This document shows positions 35,796 through 47,336 of a stretch of 64,000 nucleotides of DNA, piece after piece. The position numbers and the translations under genes are program-made. The stretch comes from Avena insularis. Taxonomy: Eukaryota; Streptophyta; Magnoliopsida; Poales; Poaceae. Positions within the stretch are counted from its first letter, which is position 1. The number at the start of each line of letters is the position of its first letter. Under the pieces are notes generated by a model that worked only from the letters and a program-made list of their open reading frames with translations, did no database searches and had not been told where the DNA came from. The DNA lies in assembly GCA_023614405.1 (NCBI GenBank), contig CM042696.1:333303211-333367210 (forward strand), read 5' to 3'.

Positions 35796-35966
35796 CTTCA
35801 GCTTCATCCTTAGAAATCTTCAATTGAGCATTTTCAAGGCGGAGAGCTCCGATCTCTCTCTGCTTATTGCAGATATTCTTTAGCAATTCCTGGATATAAG
35901 CATTAACTTTTTGTAAGTCAGAATAATACCAAGAGTCAGAAGTCTACTAAAGTGCAAGTGGGAGAC

Positions 35967-37628
35967 TGTTGGAGATATGCCCAAGAGGCAACAATAAAAT
36001 GGTTATTATTATATATTTGTGTTTATGATGAATGTTTACATCCCATGCTATAATTGTATTATTAGGAAACACTAATACTTGTGTGTTTTGTAAACATAAA
36101 AGAGTCCCTAGTAAGCCTCTTGTTAAGACTAGCTTGTTGATTAATAGATGATCACGGTTTCCTGATCATGGACATTGGATGTTATTAATAACAAGATCAT
36201 ATAATTAGGAGAATGATGTGATGGACACACACCCATAATAAGCATAGCATAAGATCAAGTCATTAAGTTCGTTTTGCTACAAGCTTTCAAATACATAGTA
36301 ACCTAATCCTTCGACCATGAGATTGTGTTAATCACCATCACCGGATGAGTGCTTTGATGACATCAAATGCCGCTTCATAACTGGGTGGTTATAAAGGTGG
36401 CATTAGGTATTCTGAAAGTATGTGTTGAAGCGCATGGATCAAGACTGGGATTTGTCTATCCATATGACAGATAGATATGCTCTGGGCCCTCTCGGTGGAA
36501 TGTCATCTAATTAGCTTGCAAGCATGTGACTAGGTCACGAGGGATGACATATCATGGAACGAGTAGAGAGTACTTATCAGTAACGAGGTTGAACTAGGTA
36601 TGGAGTTACCGATGATCGAACCTCAGATAAGTAGAGTATCGTGTGACAAAGGGAATTGGTTTCGTATGTTAATGGTTCTATCAATCACGAAGTCATCGTT
36701 GAGTATGTGGAAGCAATTATGGATCTCCAGATCCTGCTGATGGTTATTGCTAGGAGAGGTGTCTCGATCATGTCTACATATTCGCGAACCATAGGGTGAC
36801 ACACTTAAGGTTCGATGTTGTTTTAGGTAGATATGGAATATGCGTTGGAGACCGAATGTTGTTCAGAGTATCGGATTGGATTCAGGACATCACGAGGAGA
36901 TCCAGAATTGTCCGAAGAATATGATTCATATAATGGAGATCATTTTCTGGGTTTTGGAAATGTTGTGGAGTATTCATATGGAGGTTCTAGAAGGTTTCTG
37001 AGTGTTCCGGAAAGTTCCAGAAGGTTCCATAGGGTTTACTTGAAAACCAAGAAAGAAAGAGGGAAACATGGGGGGAAAGAAATCCTCCCCCCTCCCTTGG
37101 CGTGCTGGCCCTAGAGGGCCAAGGGGGTCAGCCCTAGGCCGCACCCCCTCTATATAAAGAGGGGTGGGGGTGCCTCCCCCTTGCTCCCTTCCACCCAAAC
37201 CCTGGCCGCCTCTTTCCTCCTCCTTCCTCCTGCTCTGGCTAAGGCGAAGCCCTGCAGGAATCCTTCTCCACCACCACCACCATGCCGTCGTGCTGCTGGG
37301 ATTCCGTGGAGATCTACCACCTCCGCTGCCCACTGGAACGAGGAGAGGAAGGTCTGCATCGACTCCGCACGTGTGACCGACTGCGGAAGCGCTGCCGGAA
37401 CGTGGCACTGGAAGGATCGTCTACTCGATCTTGAGATCGGCAAGTGATCGTCTACAACAACCATGAGATCCGATCTCAAACAAGGCTTTGGATCTACAAA
37501 GGTTAGTACAGATCTATCTCATTGCACTTATCTCATAGATTAGATCTTGGCTTTTTCCATAGATTAGATCTTGGTTTTGTTCGTTCTTATGGTAGATTTC
37601 TTTTGTTTTCCCTGCTACGAACCCATCA
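35967..37628 (+). repeat. Copia 5' LTR (copy A)
   Basis: 1662 bp, TGTTGGAGATATGCCC ... GAACCCATCA. Differs from copies B and C at sites where those two agree (for example gtatcgg against gtctcag near 36870), as expected if B and C parted after the insertion. Confidence 0.92.
37151..37158 (+). promoter_or_regulatory. TATA box of the Copia LTR
   Basis: TATATAAA within ccctctatataaagagg; kept at the same place in copies B (45026-45033) and C (54515-54522). Confidence 0.7.
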
Positions 37629-37629
37629 G

Positions 37630-37641
37630 TGGTATCAGAGC
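37630..37641 (+). other. Copia primer-binding site
   Basis: TGGTATCAGAGC, complementary to the 3' end of initiator methionine tRNA, one base after the LTR. Confidence 0.9.
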
Positions 37642-38829
37642 CAGGTTTATGCGTAGATTTGTTGCACGAGTTGAACACAATTGTTTTGTGGGTGTTGGTG
37701 CTTTTGTTGTTGTTGTTGTCTTCATGTGTACTTTGCATCTTGCGGGATGGTGGGATGAAGCGGCTCGGGATAACCTTACATGTCCTCGTACATGAGACTT
37801 GCTCCACACTAGACGTGAAACTTGCATTGCACTAGTGGCTTTGCGGGTGTCTGTCTCTCCCACCATAGTTAAGATTCAATTTACAATTAGCATCTGACGA
37901 CACTTGTATCAGTGTTGTGGTTCTTGTTCGTACGTAAGATCGGTTCTTATACGAAAGCCCCAAGCCAGGTAAAACATGCAAAGAAAATTAGAGGCGTCTA
38001 ACTTGGTTTTGCAGGGGCATGTGATGTGATATGGCCATGATGTGATTGTGAATATATTTGATGTATGCAATTATCCTTATTGTAATATGGCAACCGGCAG
38101 GAGCCTAATGGTTGTCTTTAAATTTTGTTAAGACTTGCGTGTCTATTCATCATGTAATAACTTTATTCCAAGTAGTTGTAATAGCTGTTGTTAAGTGATG
38201 GACAACCATGAAGCGGCGCCACTGACCTTGACGCCACGCTGGTGATGATGGAGATCATGTACGTGCTTTGGAGATGGAGATCAAAGGCACAAGAAGAAAG
38301 GCCATATCATGTCACATATGATGAATTGCGTGTGATGTTAATCCTTTTTGCATCTTGTATTGCTTAGATCACGACGGTAGCATTATAAGATGATCTGTCT
38401 CACTAAATATCAAGTAATAAAGTGCTCATCCTTAGTAGGCACCGTTGCTAAGACTCGTCGTTTCGAAGCATCTCGTGATGATCGGGTGTTATAGATTCTG
38501 TGTGTGCATACAACGGGTGCAAGCCATATTTGCACAGGCGGATACCAAGGTTAATCTTGACGAGCCTAGCATGTACAGACATAGTCTCGGAACACGGAAC
38601 ACCGAAAGGTAGAGCATGAGTCATATGAATGATATGATGATCATGTTGATTGTTCGCCATTGAAACTACATCTTCTCTCGTGAAGATCGGACTTGGTGTA
38701 GTGGATTTGGTTCGTGTAATCACTAAGGAAACTTGAGGGATGTTTTTTTGAGTGGGAGTTCACCTAGTTAATTTAAGAGTTAAATTTGAACTCAATTTGT
38801 CATAAACTTAGTCTAAACTCTTTGCAAAT
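37642..38829 (+). other. Untranslated leader of the Copia element
   Basis: About 1.2 kb between PBS and gag. No gene seen; small frames lie on both strands at 37514-37866 and 38448-38723. Confidence 0.5.
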
Positions 38830-39687
38830 ATGTTGGTGATTATGGCAACCCCCTCCATCATTTTTAATGCATTCCTAAAGAAAGAAAAGTTGAAATACAA
38901 TGGAAGCAACTTCACGGACTGGTTCCATAACATGAGGATTGTCCTCGATGCTGGTAAATTGGCCTATGTGCTGGATGCACTGCTAGGTGACCCACCTGCA
39001 AATACTGCATCTCAGGATGAACGCAATGTGTATGACATAAAGCATGATGACTACAATCTTGTGAAATATGCGATCCTTGTGTCAATGGAGCCTGAACTCC
39101 AAGAAATCTTTGAACTTAGCAATGTTGATGTGATTGTGAAGGAACTCAAAACCATGTTTGAGAGCCAAATCCGTCATGAGAGATATATGATCTCTATCGA
39201 GTTCTTAAGTGTTAAGATGAAGGAACAGAGCTCTGTGAATGATCACGTCATGATGATGATGCGCTATGTTCAACGTCTCAAGATGCTAGGATATGACATC
39301 CCAGTTGATCTTGCGACGGATAGAGTTCTGCAGTCGCTCCCACCCAGTTACAAAGAGTTTGTGATGAATTACAAGATAAGTGGTCTGATTGGATCGCTCA
39401 CTGAACTGGCTGCCAATTTGGTGGCTACTAAAGTAGACATGAAGGGAAATGGTGAACCCAAGGGTAACTTCAAGGAAGGCGGCAAATCTGTTGCCACACC
39501 TGAGAATAAAATCCGCGCTAGCCCTAACCCTGATACAGAATGCTTTTGTTGCAAAGAGTGTGGTCATTGGAAGCGTAATTACCCCAAGTACCTGGCAGAC
39601 CTAAAGAACGGCAACATCAAGAAGAAAGGTATATTTGATATACATGTTATTGGTGTGTATCTTACTAGTAATCGTAGTAGTGCCTAG
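38830..39687 (+). CDS. Copia Gag
   Basis: A 285-codon frame; the likely true start is the ATG of MATPSII a few codons in. The gag core reads LKYNGSNFTDWFHNMRIVLD, AGKLAYVLDALLGDPPAN, ESQIRHERYMISIEFLSVKM and RVLQSLPPSYKEFVMNYKIS. The zinc knuckle is CFCCKECGHWKRNYP, where the last Cys of CX2CX4HX4C is replaced by Tyr. The frame ends at a stop just before the protease. Gag forms particles and binds RNA; the damaged knuckle would weaken RNA binding. Confidence 0.85.
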   Translation: MLVIMATPSIIFNAFLKKEKLKYNGSNFTDWFHNMRIVLDAGKLAYVLDALLGDPPANTASQDERNVYDIKHDDYNLVKYAILVSMEPELQEIFELSNVDVIVKELKTMFESQIRHERYMISIEFLSVKMKEQSSVNDHVMMMMRYVQRLKMLGYDIPVDLATDRVLQSLPPSYKEFVMNYKISGLIGSLTELAANLVATKVDMKGNGEPKGNFKEGGKSVATPENKIRASPNPDTECFCCKECGHWKRNYPKYLADLKNGNIKKKGIFDIHVIGVYLTSNRSSA

Positions 39688-42622
39688 GTATTTGATACTG
39701 GTTCGCTTGCTCATATTTGTAACTCGAAACAGGAGCTACGAAATAAACAAAGACTAGCGAGAGATGAGGTGATGATGCGCGTTAGAAATGGCTCCAAGGT
39801 TGATGTGATCGGTGTCGGCATGCTCCCTCTCCATCTACTGTAGGGATTAGTTTTAAATCTAAATAATTGTTATTTGGTGTCTGCTTTAAGCGTGAACATT
39901 ATATCTGGATCTTGTTTATTGCGAGACAGTTATTCATTCAAGTCTGAGAATAATGGTTGTTCAATTTATATGAGTAATATCTTTTATGGTCATGCACCTG
40001 AGATGAATGGTTTATTCTTATTGAATATCGATAGTAGTGATACACATGTTCACAACATAGATGCTAAACGAATAAAAATGAATGATAATTCTACATACAT
40101 GTGGCACTGTCATCTTGGTCACATTGGAGTGAAGCGCATGAAGAAACTCCATTTCGATGGACTTCTTGAATCACTTGATTTTGAATCACTTGAAACATGC
40201 GAAGCATGTCTAATGGGAAAAATGACTAAGACTCCATTCTCTAGGATAATGGAGCAAGCTATGGACTTATTGGAAATAATACATACCGATGTGTGTGGCC
40301 AATGAGCGTAGCATCGCGCGGTGGATATCGTTATGTTCGTACTTTCATGGATGACTTGAGTAGATATGGGTATGTCTACTTTATGAAACATAAGTCCGAA
40401 ACTTTCGAGAAGTTTAAGGAATTTCAAAGTGAAGTAAAAAAATCATCATAACAAGAGTTTCTGTGTTCTAACCGCGGAGGTGAATATCTAAGTTATGAGT
40501 TTGGCATGCATTTAAAGAAATTCGGAATACTTTCGCAGTTGACACCGCCGGGAACACCACAACATAATGGTGTGTCCGAAGGTCGTAATCGAACTCTCTT
40601 AGATATGGTTTGGTTTATGATGTCTCTTACAGATTTACCATTATTGTTTTGGGGTTATGCATTAGAGACAGCCACATTCACTTTAAATAGGGCACCATCT
40701 AAATCCGTTGAAATGACACCATATGAATTGTGGTTTGGCAACAAACCTAAGTTGTCGTTCCTTAAAGTTTGGGGTTGTGAAGCGTATGTAAAGAAGTTAC
40801 AACCCGACAAGCTTGAACCCAAAGCAGAAAATGCGTCTTCATAGGATACCCTAAAAACAATTGGGTATACCTTCTATCATAGATCCAAAGGCAAAGTTTT
40901 CATTGATAAGAATGGAACCTTCCTTGAGAAGGAGTTTCTCTCGAAAGAAGTGACTGGAAGGAAAGGAGAACTCGACGAGGTTGTTGAACCTTCTCTTGGA
41001 TTTGAGAGTAGCGCAGCACCGGAATATGTTTTTGTGTCGCCTACACCAATAAGAGAGGAAGCTAATGATGATGATCATGAAACTTCAAATGAAGTTGCTG
41101 CTGAACCTCGCATGTCGACAAGGGTTCGTGCCACTCCTGATTGGTATGTCCCCGTGTTGAATGTTATGTTGGTGGACAACATCAACGACCCTGCGACGTA
41201 TGAGGAAGGTATGATGAGCGTAGATTCTGACAAATGGTAAGAGGCCATGAAATCCGAAATGGGATCCATGTACGAAAACCAAGTATGGACTTTGGTGGAC
41301 TTACCGGATGGCCAGGATGTCGAGAACAAATGGATCTTTAAAAAACAGATGCTGATGGTAATGTTACTGTCTATAAAGCTCGAATTGTCGCAAAAGCGTT
41401 CCGACAAATTCAAGGAGTTGACTACGATGAGACTTCCTCACCGGTAGCAAAGCTAAAGTCTGTGAGGATTTTGTTAGCAATCGCTGCATATTTCGATTAT
41501 GAGATTTGGCAGATGGATGTCAAAACGGTGTTCCTTAATGGTGACATTGAGGAAGAGTTGTATATGGTACAACCCAAAGGTTTTGTCGATCCTAAAGATG
41601 CTGACAAGGTGTGCAAGCTCCAACGCTCCATTTATGGACTAAAGCAAGCATCCCGAAGTTGGAATCAACCTTTTGATAAGGTGATCAAAAACTTTGGATT
41701 TATACAAACTTATGGAGGAGCTTGTATCTACAAGAAAGTGAGTGGGACCTCTGTAGCATTCTTAATACTATATGTGGCTGACATATTGTTGATTGGGAAT
41801 GATATAGAACTTCTTGAAAGTGGCAAGGCCTATTTGAATAATAGTTTTTCAATGAAGGATCTTGGCGAAGCGGCATACATTTTAGGCATCAAGATTTATA
41901 GAGATAGATCAAGACGCTTAATAGCACTTTCACAAAGTACATACCTGGACAAGGTTCTAAAGAGATTTAGAATGGAAGAAATCAAGAAAGAGTTCTTGCC
42001 CATGTTGCCAGGTAAGACCTTGAGTAAGACTCAAAGTCCAGCTATGGCAGAAGATAGAGAGAAGATGAGTAAAATCCCATATGCCTCGGCCACAGGATCT
42101 GTCATGTATGCCATGCTATGTACAAGACCAGATATAGCACACGCTGTTAGTTTGACTAGAAGATATCAAAGTGATCCTAGAATGGAACACTGGACAACGG
42201 TCAAAAATATCCTCAAGTACTTGAATATGACTAAGGATATGGTTCTTTCTTATGGAGGTGATGAACATCTTGTTGTAAACAGTTACACCGATGCTAGTTG
42301 GAACACCGATCCGGATGACTCGAAGTCACAGTCTGGATACGTATTTATTTTGAATGGTGCTGCAGTGAGCTAGAGGAGTGCCAAGCAAAACATTGTGGTG
42401 AAATCTTCAACTGAATTGGAATACATAGCTGCTTCGGAGGCTGCACAAGAAGCCATATGGATGAAGGAGTTCATTACTGAGCTTGGTGTGGTTCCTAGTG
42501 CATTGGACCCGATGGCCATCTATTGTGACAACATAGGTGCCATAGCCAATGCACACGAGCCAAGGTCACACAGCAAGCAGAAGCACATCAAGCTACGTTT
42601 CCATGCTATTCGCGAGTATGTC
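39688..42622 (+). pseudogene. Copia Pol (protease, integrase, RT, RNase H), disrupted
   Basis: Protease: VFDTGSLAHICNS (39688). Integrase: zinc domain WHCHLGHIGVKRM ... CEACLMGK (40108-40220), Asp of IHTDVCGQ, second site CSNRGGEY (Asp expected, Asn found), Glu of QHNGVSEGRNR (40560). RT (41462 on): WQMDVKTVFLNGDIEEELYM, LQRSIYGLKQASRSWNQPF, and the active site YVDD reads YVADILLIG, so a catalytic Asp is Ala. RNase H: NSYTDASWNTDP, KSSTELEYIAASEAAQEAIW, YCDNIGAIANA. Stops at 39686, 39841, 40303, 40449, 40842, 41238 and 42372, plus frameshifts. It is cut after 'REYV' by the Gypsy LTR at 42623; the rest (QDGNIMICKVHTDLNVADPL) lies after 43669 and again after 53170. Confidence 0.88.
42618..42622 (+). 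repeat. Target-site duplication ATGTC of the inner Gypsy, left
   Basis: Identical to 53165-53169 after the right LTR, and to 43664-43668 after the left LTR, the latter brought there by duplication. Joining at ATGTC restores the Copia frame REYVQDGN. Confidence 0.9.
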
Positions 42623-43663
42623 TGTTGAGGGCAAACCTCTAGGGTGGCCCGATCTTTCATGATTCCCTTTCAAATCGAGGATGGAGTGCGGGGAGAGGAG
42701 GGGAGGATGAACACGACGAACGCACGCACGAAGAACGCGAAGAACACACACACACAAAACCATGATACACACCAATAGCTAATGCCGGCGGTGACCGGTC
42801 CAGCGCAATCCCTAGGATCGGTGTCGGGCGGAGGACTCTCTCTCGAATCGGCATGGCGAGATGGGAGACTCGGTGAGATCTTGATGTCTTGGCAAAGGGA
42901 CACCGATGCCAAGGCCTTGTACAACACGGAGGCATGATGCAAACTCCAACGAGGTTTGGGGATATTGGTGCTCCTTGGTCAAGGACCATGAGGCAAGAAT
43001 TAGATAGATCCACAAAGGGGTTTCCACTAATTCCAATATCATGCCTAGGGTTTAAAATGGAGGTGGGGGACTATATATAGGCCAGCCACTTAAACAAGGG
43101 TACTTTAGGAATAAAAGACAAGTTCTGGACGGACTAAGGGGTACATGGGCCGCAGGCCCAAAGGCCTTTTCATGCCTGGCGACGGTCGGTCCGGAGACTC
43201 TAGTGTGGTGGACCGGAGACTCCGGTCTGGAATAGAGATTCCGGTCGATCTCCGGACCAGCCTCCGGAGGGGCCTTCAGATTGTCCCAGGGCTCGGTTCT
43301 AGGGGAAGACCGGAGGTGGGGCCGGAGACTCCGGTGTCTTCAGGCCAGAGACTTTGGTGGACCAGAGACTCCGGTGTGTGCAGACCGCAGACTCCGGTCT
43401 GAGCAGCTCCAGCGGCTCCAGCTTCATGCCCTGCTCCTTGTTCTCCATCCTTGGGTGCTTGGTGATGTGCCGAAGCTTCATACCTGATGATGCATAGGCT
43501 AGTTGCATGAAGTAGCATACCATCCAAGGGGGTATCAAATTGGCACGAGGAGAGGAGCGAGTTCACCTTAGCTTGTAGGAGTTTGGCTCGGGCACGAGTC
43601 ATGGGTCCACTTGGGGGACTTGTTGGTGTAGATGTAGGAGCGTCCGTAGGACGGGCCGCATCA
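42623..43663 (-). repeat. Gypsy LTR, left copy (X1)
   Basis: 1041 bp, plus strand TGTTGAGGGCAAACC ... GGGCCGCATCA. TATATATA at 43072-43079 (minus promoter). On the minus strand its beginning encodes GPMTRARAKLLQAKV (about 43565-43609). It has clustered ccggagactccggt motifs at 43190-43400. Confidence 0.9.
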
Positions 43664-43833
43664 ATGTCCAAGATGGCAACATAATGATTTGCAAAGTACA
43701 CACTGATCTGAATGTGGCAGATCCGTTGACTAAACCTCTCCATAAAGCAAAACATGACCAACACTAGAACACCATGGGTGTTATGTACATTACAATGTAG
43801 TCTAGATTATTGACTCTAGTGCAAGTGGGAGAC
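43664..43833 (+). pseudogene. Copia RNase H C-terminus, duplicated copy
   Basis: Starts with the TSD ATGTC, then QDGNIMICKVHTDLNVADPL and TKPLHK, then the purine tract agtgcaagtgggagac before the LTR at 43834. Nearly the same as 53165-53333. Confidence 0.85.
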
Positions 43834-45498
43834 TGTTGGAGATATGCCCAAGAGGCAATAATAAAATGGTTATTATTATAGATTTGTGTTTATGATGAAT
43901 GTTTACATCCCATGCTATAATTGTATTATTATGAAACACTAATACTTGTGTGTTTTGTAAACATAAAAGAGTCCCTAGTAAGCCTCTTGTTAAGACTAGC
44001 TTGTTCATTAATAGATGATCATAGTTTCCTGATCATGGACATTGGGCGTTATTAATAACAAGATGATATCATTAGGAGAATGATGTGATGGACACACACC
44101 CATAGTAAGCATAGCATAAGATCAAGTCATTAAGTTTGTTTTGCTACAAGCTTTCAAATACATAGTTACCTAATCCTTCGACCATGAGATTGTGTTAATC
44201 ACCACCACCGGATGAGTGCTTTGATGACATCAAACGTCATTTCGTAACTGGATGGTTATAAAGGTGGCATTAGGTATTCTGAAAGTATGTGTTGAAGCGC
44301 ATGGATCAAGACTGGGATTTGTCCATCCATATGACGGATAGACATGCTCTGGGCCCTCTCGGTGGAATGTCATCTAATTAGCTTGCAAGCATGTGACTAG
44401 GTCATGAGGGATGACATATCACGGAACGAGTAAAGAGTACTTATCGGTAACGAGGTTAAACTAGGTATGGAGATACTGATGACCGAACCTTAGATAAGTA
44501 GAGTATTTTGTGACAAAGGGAATTGGTTTCATATGTTAATGGTTATATCGATCACGAAGTCATTGTTGAGTATGTGTGAGCCATTATTGATCTCCAGATC
44601 CTACTGATGGTTATTGGTAGGAGAGATGTCTCGATCATGTCTACATATTCGCGAACCGTAGGGTGACACACTTAAGGTTCGATGCTGTTTTAGGTAGATA
44701 TGGAATATGCATTGGAGACTGAATGTTGTTCGGAGTCTCAGATTGGATTCGGGACATCGCGAGGAGATCCAGAATTGTCCGGAGAATATGATTCATATAA
44801 TGGATATCATTTTCTGGGTTTCGGAAATGTTCTGGAGTATTCATATGGAGGTTCTAGAAGGTTTTTGAGTGTTCCAGAAAGTTCCAGAAAGTTCCAGAAG
44901 GTTCCATAGGGTTTACTTGAAAACCAAGAAATAAAGAGGGAAACTTGGGGGGGAGAAATCCTCCCCCTTCCTTGGTGCGTCGGCCCTACAGGGCCAAGGG
45001 GGCCAGCCCTAGGCCGCACGCCCTCTATATAAAGAGGGGTGGGGGCGCCTCCCCCTTGCTCCCTTCCACCCAAACCCTGGCCGCCTCTCTCCTCCTCCTT
45101 CCTCCTGCTTCGGCTTAGACGAAGCCCTGCAGGAATCCTTTTCCACCACCATGCCGTCGTGCTGCTGGGATTCCGTGGAGATCTACCATGTCCACTGCCC
45201 GCTGGAACAGGGAGATGAAGGTCTACATCGACTCCGCACGTGTGACCGACTGCGGAAGCGTTGCTGGAACACGGTGTCGGAAGGATCGTCTACTCAATCT
45301 TGAGATCTGCAAGTGATCGTCTACATCAACCACGAGATCTGATCTTGAACAAGGCTTTGGATCTACAAGGGTTAGTACAGATCTATCTCGTTGCACTTTT
45401 CTCATAGATTAGAACTTGGATTTTTCCATTGATTAGATCTTTGTTTTGTTCATTCTTGCGGTAGAATTTTTTTTGTTTTCCCTGCTACGAACCCATCA
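43834..45498 (+). repeat. Copia LTR copy B (duplicated)
   Basis: 1665 bp and closely like copy C (53334-54985). It is followed by the same 79 bp of antisense ORF as copy C, so it arose by duplication of C with its flank, not by a separate insertion. Confidence 0.88.
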
Positions 45499-45577
45499 AT
45501 ATTCATGGGTCAGTTTGCTCAGACTCATGTTCACCTCAGAAGAAACCTTCTCGGCAAGAGTCAGAGGGATCACTAGT
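45499..45577 (-). other. Duplicated 79-bp piece of the antisense ORF
   Basis: Encodes [19 protein letters not shown](THEY) on the minus strand, as at 54986-55064. At 45577/45578 it switches to Gypsy pol (NNNAYIID). Confidence 0.88.
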
Positions 45578-47315
45578 ATGTCGATGATGTAGGCGTTGTT
45601 GTTGATTCTTTTGATGACCTTAAAGGGACCATCTCCTCTTGGCTTGAGCTTGGAGTCACGTTCCTTGGGGAAGCGGTCTTTTCTTAGGTGTATCCACACA
45701 AGGTCACCTTATTCAAAGATCATCTCCTTCTTGTCCTTGTTTAACCTTGAAGCTTAGCGAAGGACTTGTTGTTCGATAGTAGCTCTTGTTTCTTCATGAA
45801 GCGTCTTCATAGCTTGTGCACGCTTCTCGACGTCCATGTTCGTGAACTCATGGAGAGGTAGAGGTAGGATGTCGAGCGTGGTGATGGGCTCGAAACCATA
45901 GACGATCATGAATGGACTCATCTTGGTTGTTGAGTGCTTAGCTCGATTGTAGGCGAACTCGGCGTGTGGTATGCATTCCTCCCAATCCTTCAAGTTATTC
46001 TTGATCAACACACGAAGGAGAGTCCCGAGGCTTCGGTTGACAACTTCGGTTTGACCATCAGTTTGGGGATGCGATGCGGATGAAAAGAGTAGCTTGACGC
46101 CGAGCTTGGCCCTGAGGGTCTTCCATAAGTAGCTCATGAATTTGACGTCGCGGTCGGAGAAGATTATTTGTGGCACACCATGTAGACGAACGATTTCCCT
46201 AAAAACAGATTTGCAACATGTGAAGCATCGTCGGTTTTGTGGCACGGTATGAAGTGTGCCATTTTGGAAAAGCGATCCACAATAACAAATATAGAATCAT
46301 GACCATGCTTAGATCTAGGCAATCCTAATACGAAATCCATGCTAATGTCGGACCAAGGTGTATGAGGAATAGGCAATGGCATATAAAGACCATAGGGATT
46401 AGCTTGCGACTTAGCTTGAACACATGTTGTGCATCGTTGAACGTAGCGCTCCACGTCGTGCTTCATCTTGGGCCAAAAGTAGTGAGTGGAGAGCATATCC
46501 AATGTCTTGTTACGGCCGAAGTGACCCATGAGGCCTCCACCATGAGATTCTTGGAGAAGCAAAAGTTGAAGCGACGACTTCGGAATGCATAGCTTGTTTT
46601 GTTTAAATAGAAAGCCCTCATGCAAATAGAAATCATCAACTCCTTTGTCATTGGAGCACTTTGCGAAAATTGGTTCAAAGAACGGGTCGGAAGCATACAA
46701 AGATTTTATTTCCTCAAGACCCAACACGTTGATTTCAAGTCTCGTAAGAAGGCTTGTATGTTTGCGAGACAATGCGTCCGCAACTACATTATCTTTGCCC
46801 TTCTTATACTTGACAATGTACGGAAAAGACTCCATGAACTCAACCCACTTAGCTTGTCTCTTGCTCAAGGTAGCTTGGCATTTGAGATATTTCAACGACT
46901 CATGGTCGGAATGTATGATAAATTCCTTGGGCCAAAGGTAGTGTTGCCAAACTTGAAGGACACGAACTAAGGCAAAAAGCTCTTTGTCATAAATCGGATA
47001 GTTAAGGCGAGCACCATCAAGTTTCTTGCTATGGTAGGCTATAGGACGTCCGTTTTGCATAAGGACTCCTCCAATGCCAATACCACTAGAATCACACTCT
47101 ATCTCAAAAGTTTGTGTGAAATCTGGTAAAGCAAGAAGAGGTGCTTCGGTGAGCCTCTTTTTAAGTTCGTCAAAAGCTTTTTGTTGTGCTTTGCCCCACA
47201 CGAAGGTGACATTCTTTCTGGTCAATTCATTAAGGGGGCAAGCAATGGTTGAAAAGTCTTTCACAAAGCGACGATAGAAACCGGCCAACCCATGAAAACT
47301 TCGGAGTTCACTCAC
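45578..47315 (-). pseudogene. RNase H and integrase of the inner Gypsy
   Basis: Frame 46164-47315 begins after a stop with the RT thumb ([18 protein letters not shown]), then RNase H ([49 protein letters not shown]). The integrase zinc domain follows (H of [13 protein letters not shown] of RCTTCVQAK), then the first Asp in [16 protein letters not shown] frame change near 46210-46240 leads into 45754-46245 with Asp in [10 protein letters not shown] and Glu in [11 protein letters not shown], so the catalytic triad residues are all present. The C-terminal part ([18 protein letters not shown]) is cut at 45578. Any chromodomain is lost. Confidence 0.87.
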
Positions 47316-47336
47316 ATTTGTTGGGATGGGCCAGTC

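Larger units (their letters stand above)
34905..35925 (-). pseudogene. Antisense ORF of the Tat-like element, C-terminal half
   Basis: Read leftwards from the Copia insertion, exon sequence DLQKVNAYIQELL and NKQREIGALRLENAQLKISK ends at 35796. After an intron comes ELVKQSSKMIEDVDNLKTLE ... IRAELQVL (35413-35717), a heptad-rich coiled coil. After a second intron come LLDSSSSESCTRWLNEVRDL and DIGEALMISDMNKMSAFEVR (to about 35100). Further decayed sequence (SYDTPFFTRVETPPLP, 34905-34960) follows. It joins at its right end to the part at 54986: '...SKLTHEY' there is followed here by 'YSDLQKVNAY'. In Tat elements such ORFs lie opposite to pol; the role is unknown. Confidence 0.8.

Noticed and set aside
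37164..37479. Small frames in the Copia LTRs (also near 45000 and 54500)
   Set aside because: They lie in the transcribed LTR part, occur in all three LTR copies with indels and show no family features.
42623..43833. The left Gypsy LTR plus 'pol tail' as a truncated Gypsy fragment
   Set aside because: The GPMTRARAK stretch lies inside the LTR itself; the border at 43663 is followed by the ATGTC target duplication, so the piece is a complete LTR.
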